Below the pieces are notes generated by a model. It searched no databases. It saw only the letters and a list, made by a program, of their open reading frames with translations, and was not told the origin of the DNA. Made by a program: the position numbers and the translations under genes. A stretch of DNA of 30,059 nt, taken from NCBI RefSeq assembly GCF_001186125.1, contig NW_014040141.1:8806-38864 (forward strand). The letters are read 5' to 3'. Source of the stretch: Sphaeroforma arctica JP610 (lineage: Eukaryota; Opisthokonta; Ichthyosporea; Ichthyophonida). Shown here piece by piece: positions 11,178 to 20,263 of the stretch; the first letter of the stretch is position 1; every line of letters begins with the position of its first letter.

Positions 11178-11710
11178 GTACTGCAGTGGCTAGCTCTACA
11201 CACCTGCCTAGCCTCGCAGTCCTGCGGGTTGGTTTGGATGTGATGCGCTGCTTTGAGAAGTAGCGGCTGCACATCATATGAACTGTTGGCGTTGAAGTCG
11301 CGCGCTTTAGCCAGTCTCTGCAACGCAGTGGCACAGTTGATGAGGTTGAAGTCATCTAATGAGCTGTTGATTACACCGAATATGCTGCGAGCGTCGTTCA
11401 ATGTGGCGAGGCTTTTGTTGTAGCCCATCTGTGACTTCGACACCGATCCTCCGGATTTACGCGGAGCAACGTTGCCATGACGACCCGTTCTCGCGTTCCC
11501 ATGGTGTACCCCATTGTGATTCGCTCCGCCCTGTGCACCCCGATGCGACCCAATATGTTGCGAGTTCATGTGATGTGCACTGTTGTGTTGTGTACCTTGC
11601 AATGTAGCTTTGCTTTCTGTATTTGTCTGAGGCGGTTTATTGTGTGTGTTATTCGCTCGACCTTTGTTAGGACCACCACGCGTTCGTGGCACGATGCTTT
11701 TGCGACCCAT
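7547..11710 (-). CDS. RAP/OPR-like alpha-helical repeat protein, likely organellar RNA factor (2 or more exons)
   Basis: Exon 1 is 11,710-11,204 (ATG at 11,710, 169 codons, phase-0 donor CAG then GTGTGT). Exon 2 begins at 8,845 after a CTTTTGCAG acceptor, and EARQ joins LSGLLWACGKLGI in frame. The first 90 residues are basic and rich in Asn, His and Gly. A helical domain follows (DDFNLINCATALQRLAK) and then about ten degenerate 35-45-residue repeats, each with a QELSNMLWGMAK-like core: QGVSNVVWSLASFG, QECANTLYGFAKL, QQITNVTWAAAKLGL, RDVAFLAWAYAKLDV, RDLTNTTWALCELGL. Such arrays occur in RAP-domain and octotricopeptide-type proteins that act on mitochondrial or plastid RNA. Exon 2 either runs to a TAG at 7,547 (601 aa) or splices at a GTGAGT at 7,557. 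No RAP domain was seen. The intron of about 2.36 kb holds a large minisatellite. Confidence 0.82.
8846..9182 (-). other. Unique intron sequence near the 3' splice site of the helical-repeat gene
   Basis: Intron sequence between the acceptor at 8,846 and the minisatellite. No further exon is recognisable in it, and the exon 1 to exon 2 join is already in frame without one. Confidence 0.5.
9183..10835. repeat. Large 21-bp minisatellite (about 78 copies), intronic
   Basis: About 1.65 kb of head-to-tail units with consensus TGAGTACATAATACATGCATA. Variants show ACGTAATGC for ACATAATAC, GACT or GGGT for GAGT, and CAC for CAT. The 21-bp period is kept nearly without slippage, so one strand reads as long open frames of 7-residue repeats (MHVLCTH, MYYVLIC) and the other as EYIMHAY. 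These are a by-product of the period and are not regarded as genes. There is higher-order order too: a distinctive block near 9,882 recurs near 10,050, shifted by 168 bp (8 units). The array lies within the intron of the minus-strand helical-repeat gene. Confidence 0.95.
10836..11097 (-). other. Unique intron segment between two simple-repeat arrays
   Basis: About 260 bp without repeat structure or recognisable exon, lying between the 21-bp minisatellite and the CA/TA tract in the same intron. Confidence 0.5.
11098..11174. repeat. Compound (CA)n/(TA)n microsatellite
   Basis: A CA tract of about 44 bp passes directly into a TA tract of about 32 bp. It sits about 30 bp inside the intron from the exon 1 donor of the helical-repeat gene. 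The TA tract can fold on itself. Confidence 0.95.
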
Positions 11711-12230
11711 CGCCAAAGTGATGATAAAAAATGGCGAGTTCTCGCTGGCAAACTGCTGCTATTACCAAAACGTTCGCATGCTAATACACATGTCTCACGC
11801 ATATACACCTAACACCACTGCTACACTGCAACGCACTCTCGTGTGACACTCTGTAGCTTTATATTAGTTATAGTATTTAAATATGTCAGCCTATTCAACG
11901 CGAGGTGCACGTGCAATCTCTGTCATCGAGTGCGCCAAAATAATCACTTGCCTAATCTGGACATTCTCGACATCATCGCCTATTTTCAAGTATGTTTCCC
12001 CAAAAGGCCCAGAGTCCCAGACTCCCAGAGAGAGGAAGATCCGTAAATACACTTGTCATAATATTTTAAAATACATCTGTAGTCACCAAGCACTTGCGCA
12101 GAAGATAGAATATAAAGGTAAACGTACAGGTAAATGCACGCAAGTGATCCTACAAACACACACAAGTGTCACAAGTCATCATACAAATACACACAAGTGA
12201 TCGTGGCTTATTCGCAATCACCCGTTCACA
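11711..12230. promoter_or_regulatory. Divergent intergenic region, putative bidirectional promoter
   Basis: These 520 bp separate the ATG of the minus-strand helical-repeat gene from the ATG of the plus-strand OsmC-family gene, so both promoters and 5' leaders must lie here unless there are unseen 5' exons. An AT-rich patch (TTATATTAGTTATAGTATTTAAA, about 11,860-11,882) and a short CACACAAGTG direct repeat shortly before the OsmC start are visible. No defined factor site is claimed. Confidence 0.5.
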
Positions 12231-12887
12231 ATGGCACGAACTCTTGTGACACAGGCCTTTAGGCTTAGTATAGGTTTACCCTCTACCCCATGGAATCACA
12301 CTCGGTACAGTGTATTTACAAGGCTCAGTGCGGCACAGGCACATTCTGGCCGCACACTCACCTCCTGTGCACACACCCCGTCAAACAATGAAACAGACGA
12401 GTTCACACGACACAGCAAACACTACACAGTACGAGCCATTGGGCGCAAGAGTGCGTGTGAGATCACCTGCAACACAGGCCACACACTGGCCACCGACGTC
12501 CCAAAGACAATGGGCGGGTCCGATGCCGCACCCCAACCGGTCGAGCACTTACTGGCAGCACTGTGTGGGTGCGCACAGGCCACGGCGACTTTCGTGTCAC
12601 GCATGATGACGCCCAGAGTGGCCATTGACCGCATTGAGTTCAATGTGCGTGCCACGAGAGACAGCAGGGGGGCCCTTCAGCTGCCCATTGACGCTGTGCC
12701 CGATGTGCCGTCGCGTTTGCACACAGTGGAAGGGACGGCAACGGTGGTCATGGCTCAGGGGAAGGCAATGACAGCGCGGCAGTTGCAAATTTTTGGTACT
12801 CAGGTGGAGGCTAGATGTCCTGTGGCCAATATGCTGCAGGCCAGTGGCTGTCGCTTACGATTCGAGTGGGTGGCAGAGAGTGCCTGA
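12231..12887 (+). CDS. OsmC-family peroxide-reductase-like protein, probably mitochondrial
   Basis: A single-exon frame of 218 aa. Residues about 65-218 match the OsmC/Ohr fold: GGSDAAPQPVEHLLAALCGC (residues 96-114) carries the helix with the first conserved cysteine (Cys112 or Cys114). It continues with RIEFNVRATRDSRG, the loop LHTVEGTATV and the second conserved cysteine in VEARCPVANML (Cys196). OsmC-family proteins reduce organic hydroperoxides with a cysteine pair. The first 60 residues (MARTLVTQAFRLS...) are rich in Arg, Ser and Thr with only a late acidic patch, so they look like a mitochondrial presequence. The ATG at 12,231 is the first that includes it. The neighbour on the left is divergently transcribed. 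The bacterial-type family and intronless structure could mean an old transfer or organellar origin, but the base use does not stand out by eye. Confidence 0.9.
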   Translation: MARTLVTQAFRLSIGLPSTPWNHTRYSVFTRLSAAQAHSGRTLTSCAHTPSNNETDEFTRHSKHYTVRAIGRKSACEITCNTGHTLATDVPKTMGGSDAAPQPVEHLLAALCGCAQATATFVSRMMTPRVAIDRIEFNVRATRDSRGALQLPIDAVPDVPSRLHTVEGTATVVMAQGKAMTARQLQIFGTQVEARCPVANMLQASGCRLRFEWVAESA

Positions 12888-12888
12888 A

Positions 12889-13193
12889 TGGTCGCACCTT
12901 TGAATGCACTGAATGGGGTGGCGTGACGTTATAATGACATGTGGCTGTTTGTTCTCATTCGATTGCAAGGGCGTGCGAAATATAGCGTTAGAGTCTTGAG
13001 TCTCATTTATATTTGGCATCACTCGTGCCCGGGCCCTATTGGCCGAGTGCCTGACCTCACTACGAGAACCATAGCACTAGAGATATTCAACCGCAGCTAC
13101 TGTGTGTTGCCTTTCCGGGGCAAAATGCACAATGGCGTGCACGTGCAACTCTTGTACTTTCGGCAGTTGTTGCTTGCGTAGTGGTAGTTGTTA
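12889..13193. other. 3' flank of the OsmC gene, nothing else seen
   Basis: About 300 bp after the OsmC stop. A plus-strand reading frame at 12,939-13,181 has no recognisable motif and is not called as a gene. Confidence 0.4.
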
Positions 13194-13290
13194 GTGTAAC
13201 ATCTGATGATCTGCCTGTGTAACATCTAATGGTCTGCCTGTGTAACATCTAATTAATCTGCCTGTGTAAAATCGAATGATCTGCCTGTGG
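13194..13290. repeat. 23-bp tandem array (four copies)
   Basis: Units of GTGTAACATCTAATGATCTGCCT begin at 13,194, 13,217, 13,240 and 13,264, with a partial at 13,287. Copies differ by a few substitutions and one 1-bp length change. Confidence 0.9.
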
Positions 13291-14059
13291 TGATGTGCAG
13301 ACAGGTGCCACTGCGGTTCTGAGTGTTGCAGGAACGAAAGCACCTGCACCAGATGTCATTCCTATCGAACCAATGCGCTGTGTTTGGATTAACTTTGTCA
13401 GTAACTTCTATCGACATCCATGGGCTGGAGCTGCTCTATCGAGGTGCCCATAAAGGTAAATCAAATATATGTTAGAAGGCAGGCACAGCACCCCAGGTGT
13501 ATCTGTCCATACGCCTAGTTAGACGGTTTAGCGTTGGAGCTGTACAATTGCACAGAGAGGACAATCTAAGAATCAATCGAACGACATGTCACCTCAGTGC
13601 GATGTGTTCAATAAAGTGCCCACAAGTCAGTACCCTCATCTTCCACTGCGTGTTTATTTTTTATACGTGCATATAACTACCCTCCTGACTTGTTCGCATG
13701 TGATTTTCACGTCTAGATATTCATATATATATGTACGACGGATGTATGTCTACAAGTATATGAACATAACGCATAAGCAACGATGTGCTCGTGTTTATCT
13801 TAATATGTGAGCACAAGGTTTTGATTCTTCAGAGTCTTCAGTGTGTAAGGCCACAACTGATCACGAACAAAACAAGGACTTGACCAAACTATTGTGTATA
13901 GGTGTATAGATATATATATATACTACAGGTGTGGTACGACAACATGTATGTAGCTGAATGACGATACGAATTTTGATATTGACTCATACTGTGGAGTGAT
14001 TGATTGAAAAGGTTGTTGTTGCTGCCCATGACAAGATTCAATAAAGTACAGTTTTATGC
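13291..14059. other. Intergenic sequence, no gene seen
   Basis: No coding region is supportable. The plus-strand frame at 13,586-13,810 is AT-rich and low in information. The section 13,720-13,920 has scattered TATA-rich simple sequence. Confidence 0.4.
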
Positions 14060-14172
14060 AATAGATGTATAGATAACCAATAAATACATAGATAATCAAT
14101 ACATACATAGATAACCAATACTTATATAGATAACCAATACATACATAGATAACCAATACATACATAGCTAAA
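14060..14172. repeat. 19-bp tandem array (GATAACCAATACATACATA)
   Basis: About five to six copies, with GATAACCAAT at 14,110, 14,129 and 14,148 giving an exact 19-bp period, and more diverged copies to the left. Confidence 0.85.
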
Positions 14173-14264
14173 AAACCTATATATGCCAGAGGTGGCATAT
14201 CCCCTGAATGCGAGAACGGTGGATATCTGTAGCAACGATGTACTAGTGCGAGACTACAATCTAT

Positions 14265-14548
14265 GTAGCACAGTATGCATACGCACTATATGACATAGTA
14301 TGCATACCTACTATCTAACACATAGTATGCATACCTACTATATAACACATAGTATGCATACCTACTATATAGCACAGTATGTACACCTACTATATAACAC
14401 ATAGTATGCATACGCACTATATAGCATATAGTATGCATACCTACTATATAACATATAGTATGTATACCTACTATATGACACATAGTATGCATACCTACTA
14501 TATAACACATAGTATGTATACCTACTATATAGCACAAGGTATGCATAC
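14265..14548. repeat. 27-bp tandem array (GTATGCATACCTACTATATAACACATA)
   Basis: About ten copies with a modal period of 27 bp (25-29 bp variants). GTATGCATAC occurs at 14,273, 14,298, 14,325 and 14,352 and onward. The core TATGCATA is palindromic and CTATATAG/CTATATAA adds a second symmetric element. The period equals nine codons, so spurious repeat-bearing frames run through both strands. Confidence 0.9.
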
Positions 14549-15219
14549 GCACATAGCTAGGTGTACCAACGATGTAACATCGCTACATTGGGATATCCTC
14601 TGCCCCTCGAGTGGAGTGACCGATAACGGCAGTAGAATTGGTCGTCACGCGCACTATTTGATTGCAGGATGAGAGTCAGCTATTATGCTGCAAAGGACAT
14701 CGCGCCACCGTCGTAACGCGCTTTCGAGATCACCGATTGGTATTTGCATCACCGTATCCGAATGAATCAGTTTTTAGGCACATGGAAACATGGTATGACT
14801 TCACAAACGTGTAAAACGCTAACTATCATCTTCAATATCAACTAAGAACGATCAAATCACCTAAGCTACACGTGCTTGTGCTTGTAACATACATTCGTTG
14901 GCTCAGGTCCATCTATCTGATTGCTTGTCCTCCGTTTATTATCTTACTTTAAACACCGGCTAATATACATACGATTGACGAATGAATTTCAGTATGCTAT
15001 ATTGGTCATACAAAGTCAATTTAACAGGGATCGAAAACGTCGTATCGACAAAATCCGGAGCTGAACGCAAACAAGTGAGAACCAATCGAGCAGATATCAG
15101 CAATGCGAGTAAGCGGTACCACTTGACCTCGGCCTCTCTGTCAGACACTCACATTAATACTTTTGATAACATTTCAACCACATCTGACATAGAGCGTACA
15201 TGCATCATGGCCAACTACC
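14549..15219. other. Intergenic sequence, no gene seen
   Basis: Roughly 670 bp of non-repetitive sequence. The plus-strand frame at 14,982-15,269 has no recognisable domain and runs into the following tandem array, so it is not called. Confidence 0.4.
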
Positions 15220-15765
15220 CAATCAAGTCAAGTACTATTATAAACAAGTCAAGTCAAGCACAAATATAAACCCAAATTATATAAACCCATGATATATAAA
15301 CCCATGATTACAACCACTCGTACTAACATTCTATCTCAAGAACCCCATGCACTATGATGACCAAATACTCAAGCACTAATAAAAACAAGTCTCGTCAAAC
15401 ACAAATATATCCCAAATTATATAAACCCTTGGTATTTAAACCCGTGATATACAACCACTCGTAATGAATTCTATCGCAAGCACCCCATGCACTCTATCAT
15501 GACCAACTACTCAATCAAGTCAATTGCTAAAATAAACAAGTCGAGTCAAGCACTAATATACACCCAAGTTATATAAACCCATGATATACAACCACTCGTA
15601 ATGAATTCTATCTCAAGAACTTCATGCACTCTATCATGTTCAACTACTCAATCAAGTCAAGTGCTAATTTAAACAAGTCAAGTCAAGAACTAATATAAAC
15701 CCAAATTATATAAACCCATGATATAAAAACCCATGATATACAACCACTCGTACTAACATTCAATT
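15220..15765. repeat. Long-period (about 140-150 bp) tandem array, four copies
   Basis: Four copies of a satellite-like unit containing CAAGTCAAG, CCCAAATTATATAAACCC, ATACAACCACTCGTA and CATGCACTCTATCATG. The CCCAA(A/G)TTAT core lies at 15,271, 15,411, 15,563 and 15,700, that is spacings of 140, 152 and 137 bp. Length differences come from gain or loss of an ATAAACCCATGAT sub-unit. Confidence 0.9.
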
Positions 15766-16655
15766 TCGCAATTGCAATTGCAGTCCCCCCTGCGCATGAC
15801 AGGCACACCTCAGAACGAACGATACAATATAATGCAATGCTTATGAATCTGTACTGAAATAGACATCGATGGTGTACAACATCTACCCCATCCATCAATA
15901 CAACTACTCACTAGCACATGATTGCTGGTTGGAATTTGTCTTGTGCTCGGTATCCGTGTGAGCGTCGCAGAACAATTCCGTACGTATATGTATATCACTT
16001 CATTACGTATAGGTACATCACCTTCGTCCTCATGCCAATGATTCGAGAAGTACAATTGGAAACACAGCTCATTTGGAAGTTAAGAACTCTCTGACCTGTC
16101 GTTGTATGAGATTGGCCAGATCACACGTGGTGGTTAAATACTATGTGTTCAAATATGAAAACACCCAGATGTGTCGAGATCAGAGTGATATAAATCGGGG
16201 GTTAAATGGATATAGTATTGAGCGGGCGACAGGTTAATAAGCTTTGTAGACTTGTGAGTTCGGTTGGCTGTTGGCTCTGTTGATGACTAAAGTGTGTCTG
16301 CGAGAGGTGGTACATCATCATACGACACATCGACGCAACAGAAACGACTTCCATGGCATTGCAGAGGCATTGCAAAGGATCCAGAATCAACGGACCAACA
16401 TGAAAACGAAAAACCGATCCCAGCTAATGGTTTATTGCGTTTTTAAGACTACAAAAGCTTAGTAATGTAGGCTGGCGCACTAGAGGCTGTGCATGAGCAT
16501 TGAGTATTATATCAGTGTAAAATGAAAGCCTTCTGCACTCGCCACAAGCAGCCCTCACACAGGACGCAGACACAGTAGGCACTATCTCATGACACGCTGC
16601 ACCTGTGTCTCCCTGTCTATAGCACACCCCAACATATGCACCCCCCCCCCCAGCC
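15766..16655. other. Intergenic sequence, no gene seen
   Basis: No convincing coding region. Short frames on both strands overlap each other and have no motif. A C-run of 11 lies at about 16,641-16,651, immediately before the 31-bp array. Confidence 0.4.
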
Positions 16656-17049
16656 TATGAATGATGTCTGATTCTTTGGTCAACCCTAGGAACGAAGTCT
16701 GATTGTTTGGTTAACCCTATGAATGATATCTGATTGTTTGGTTAACCCTGGGAAAGATATGTGATTCCTTGGTTAACTCTAATAACTGATTGTTTGGTTG
16801 ACCCTATGTATGATATCTGATTGTTTGGTTCACCCTATGGATGTTTGACCTCATGGATGATATCTGATTCTTTGGTCAACACTATGGATGATATCTGATA
16901 TTTTGGTTAACGTTATCAATGATATTCTTGGATAACGCTATGAATGATATCTGATTCCTTTTATAACCGTATGAATGATATCCTTGAAGAACGCTATGAA
17001 TGATGTCTGATCCCTCGGTTAACCCTAAGAATGATATGTGATTCTTTGG
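16656..17049. repeat. 31-bp tandem array (TATGAATGATATCTGATTGTTTGGTTAACCC)
   Basis: About thirteen diverged copies of a 31-bp unit, several shortened to about 25 bp or less by the same type of internal loss. The recurring core is TGATATCTGATT...TTGGTTAACCC, which includes GATATC and GTTAAC palindromes. Confidence 0.92.
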
Positions 17050-17815
17050 CTACACATGCCCCGCATGTCTTGTTCGCTGCATGATCATGTATGTATGGTA
17101 CAACAGAACGAGCGTTGCGCCACCTAATTTGTCCATCGTGCTCAAAAGGATCCACGCCTCCAAGCCAGTGAAGTAAGCGATAGTGTAGCTTCAACGGCTG
17201 CTGTGCACTTTGCCTGTGTATGCTTACAGTAATAAGAGCACCCAAACGATCGCAACACCATGCGGGAGTCATCTGTGGCATAGCTTGAAGGCTTGCTAAG
17301 ACTACACTTGACTGGTACGCAGTTGGATGGCTGAGCAACTGACACCATGAGTCACAAACCCGACAATCCTGAACACACACTGTGACATCGATGTGCACTT
17401 ATGCACAACAAGTGGGCGCATCTTGTACGAGTACATGGGCGTACACAGTCTCCGGACTCAGCAAACGACGTTTCTCTTGCGAAACAACGGAATTATTTAA
17501 CTTAACCACACGGACGTCTCTCTGGTGTCTTCCACCTCCATTTGACTTAACCACACGTGCGTCTTCCTTCTGTCGTTCACCTCCATTTAATTTAACCACA
17601 CGTACGTCTGCCTTTTGTCTTTCCCCTCCATTTAACTTAACCACACGTAGGTCTCCCTGGTGTCTTTTACCTACGAGCGTCTTACTACCTTTGTTACGTA
17701 CCACGATGCATCCGCGTGATCCCCAGCTACCATTAACTCCATCTCTATCTCTTCTACATGTACATATACATGTAATGTAGTACGTACGTGTGAGTGCACA
17801 CGAATGCCCTTCCAA
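16994..17815 (-). CDS. Doubtful minus-strand coding stretch with 17-residue repeats
   Basis: I do not recognise this. Two frames lie in the same register, separated by one TAA at 17,399-17,401. The upstream part (17,815-17,402) contains about four copies of a 17-residue basic unit (RVVKLNGGERQKADV-like), followed by VSQEKRRLLSPETVYAHVLVQDAPT. The downstream part (17,398-16,994) is rich in Cys and His (VQDCRVCDSWCQLLSHPTAYQ...HYRLLHWLGG) and ends inside the 31-bp array. Either a short intron removes the TAA (for example a GTACAAG donor within the VQDAPT codons and a TTCAG acceptor before DCRVC), or this is a broken gene or chance. No ATG with an obvious start context is present. Confidence 0.3.
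17495..17680. repeat. 51-bp tandem array, 17 codons per unit
   Basis: About 3.5 copies of a 51-bp unit containing TTAACCACACGTACGTCT and CCTCCATTT (plus strand). The period is a multiple of three, so the minus strand encodes a repeat RVVKLNGGERQK. Most differences between copies are single-base substitutions. Confidence 0.85.
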
Positions 17816-18194
17816 GCACCTAGCATAGGTTAGTGCCTTCTAAACACTATGCTACGAATGCATATGATTGGTCAAACAGTTAGCGTTTAATCCAAGCACA
17901 ACCCTTCAGCCTGTCCACGCCTATATCTACTATATTATGTCTTGACTATGCAAGCACTAATACACTTCGGAATCGCATCAATACGCGTGCCTTTCCCCGC
18001 TCCCCTTTCCCGTGAAGAGTTCTTCAGCCCACAAGTGTATCCTCTGTCAAGACGGTTCACGTCTCCAATCCAATGCCACATCGCACTACGCTAATACCAA
18101 TTCCTTGCACCCACCTGAAGCAAATTGACAGAGACGCCCACACTTTCATCCACCAAAAGCCCAGTGAGCGTCTAGCCGAGCCAGCGCTCACTCG
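17816..18194. other. No gene seen
   Basis: About 380 bp without supportable coding sequence or repeat; possible 5' region of the doubtful stretch at 16,994-17,815. Confidence 0.4.
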
Positions 18195-18361
18195 TAGATC
18201 ATCTGCACTCATTCTTAAATCATATCCATTCGCCTATAAATCGTCTTCACTCATTCTTATCATCTGCACTCACCCCTAAACCATCTCCACACGCGTTTGA
18301 ATCATCTTCACTCATTCTTGAATCATCTCCACTCGCGCTTAAATCATCTCCGATCATTCTT
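18195..18361. repeat. Second 21-bp tandem array (AAATCATCTCCACTCATTCTT)
   Basis: About eight copies with a 21-bp period and one shortened copy. The sequence is unrelated to the large 21-bp minisatellite at 9,183-10,835. It lies about 110 bp beyond the stop of the minus-strand gene at 18,473. Confidence 0.88.
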
Positions 18362-18472
18362 ATGTTCATACCCCAACATCGGACGCAGCAGGTCGAGCAT
18401 AGGCACCGCTCACTCGTCACCATAAAGCAGCACTGCAGTGTCATGCCCATCCATGACACTGCAGAGAGAGAG

Positions 18473-20211
18473 CTAGTGAACAGGACTGCTGGTCTCGCTG
18501 GCGGAGGATGGCTTGGTCTTTTCTTTGCGGCGCATAGAGAGATTGCTGCCTGTGCTGCGCATGCTGGTCCCTCGCACGCAGAACGAGGTAGCGCGGTTGA
18601 TAAACGTTGAACGCTTTCCGTCAGGGCTGTTGTTAGACAGTGTGTCCCCTTCCCCCTCCTTGACCTGTTCCATGCCTTTTAAGCTGTCGGCGTGATCGCT
18701 GTTGCTGTTGTTGCCTGGGGTGTCTGAGAAGTTGTCATCGCTTGCGTTGTTGCTGACTGAGGCTGATCCTGCGCTGTAGGAGAAACTACCACAGCGCAAG
18801 CGGTGCATGCCCTGGCCTTTGGCGCTGTCCTTGGAGTTCGGTTTGCGCCGGAAAGAAAACCGGCTCTTCTGCTTCTCTTCATCACCAAAGTACACACCCT
18901 GAGCAGTCAAGAACTCGTGGATATCCTCCTCCTCTTCCTATTGCGTTGTGCCAGTGAAACGAACAAACCGTATATTTGGTGAGCAGCTGAGGGTGCCAGC
19001 GGTGTCAATAACACACATCACAGCATGTAATAGACGGAGTATAGTGCTACCGCATCGCCACATGTGAATAGTTGCTGGACCAGCAAATGGTGTTCGCAAC
19101 GGATGCATTGTTATGAACGGACAAATCAAATGTATAAAAACAACAAGAAACCTGAAGAAAAATATACACGCGATCAAAACACAGTCATCCCAGAGTAAAT
19201 GAAAGCGTAATGTGCTAGTTAAAATTCATTAGCAGTCCAGAGTATCTTTTTATATAGTTGCCAAACTAATAAAATAACAAACATAAACACTATACTATTA
19301 ATAATGATAATATATATGTTATATATATATACATATATATAAATATATACATGCATGGATGTATGTAAGTCGGTGAGGAAGTAAGAAAGTAAGGAAGCAA
19401 GCAAGAAAGTATATATAAATATAAATAAACATATAAATATATATACATACACACACACACATATATATATATATATATGTGTGTGTGTATAATAATAAAT
19501 AAACAGATATATATTTACATGCATATATATATATATATATATATACATATATAAATATACATATATATATGCATATACATGTAACAGATAAAAACAAATA
19601 TATATTCACATGAATTTGTATTTATATATATATATATATATACATATGTATATATATACATATACATACACATATATATATATACATATATGTGTCTAAA
19701 TGTATGTATGTTTGTGTGTATGTTTTTATGTAAGTATATGCGTATGAATATACACACGGCGATATGTACGTACAAATATATATACACATTGTATATATAA
19801 ATATATATATGTATATATATATAGCGATATATATTCGTTAATATTATATATATATAGTAATATATATATATGTTAATATATATAAATATGGAACATAGGT
19901 ATATATGTAATACATGTATAAATAGATATATACATATACATATATATATATATATACATACATATACAATATGAATTAATATTTTAAAATTTTATGTTCA
20001 CACACTGAGGCATAGACATAGACACAGACACAGTCACATACATATCTACACACGCACACACACACACACAATATATATATATATATTTATATGTATGCTT
20101 ATATATATATACATTTGCAAATATGTATAGATATACATAAACACTTAAGTACACACATGGATACATTTTATTTCGTCATACACACACACACACACACACG
20201 TACACGTACAC

Positions 20212-20263
<52 letters not shown>

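Noticed and set aside
12939-13181. 80-codon plus-strand frame after the OsmC gene
   Set aside because: No recognisable domain or start context; probably 3' flanking sequence.
14379-14672. Plus-strand frame with MHTYYIT repeats
   Set aside because: It follows from the 27-bp (nine-codon) period of the tandem array.
14982-15269. 95-codon plus-strand frame
   Set aside because: No motif, and its end lies in the long-period tandem array.
18247-18459. Minus-strand frame with repeated DD and SGDD text
   Set aside because: It is a read-through of the second 21-bp array and lies beyond the stop of the gene at 18,473; no supporting splice sites.
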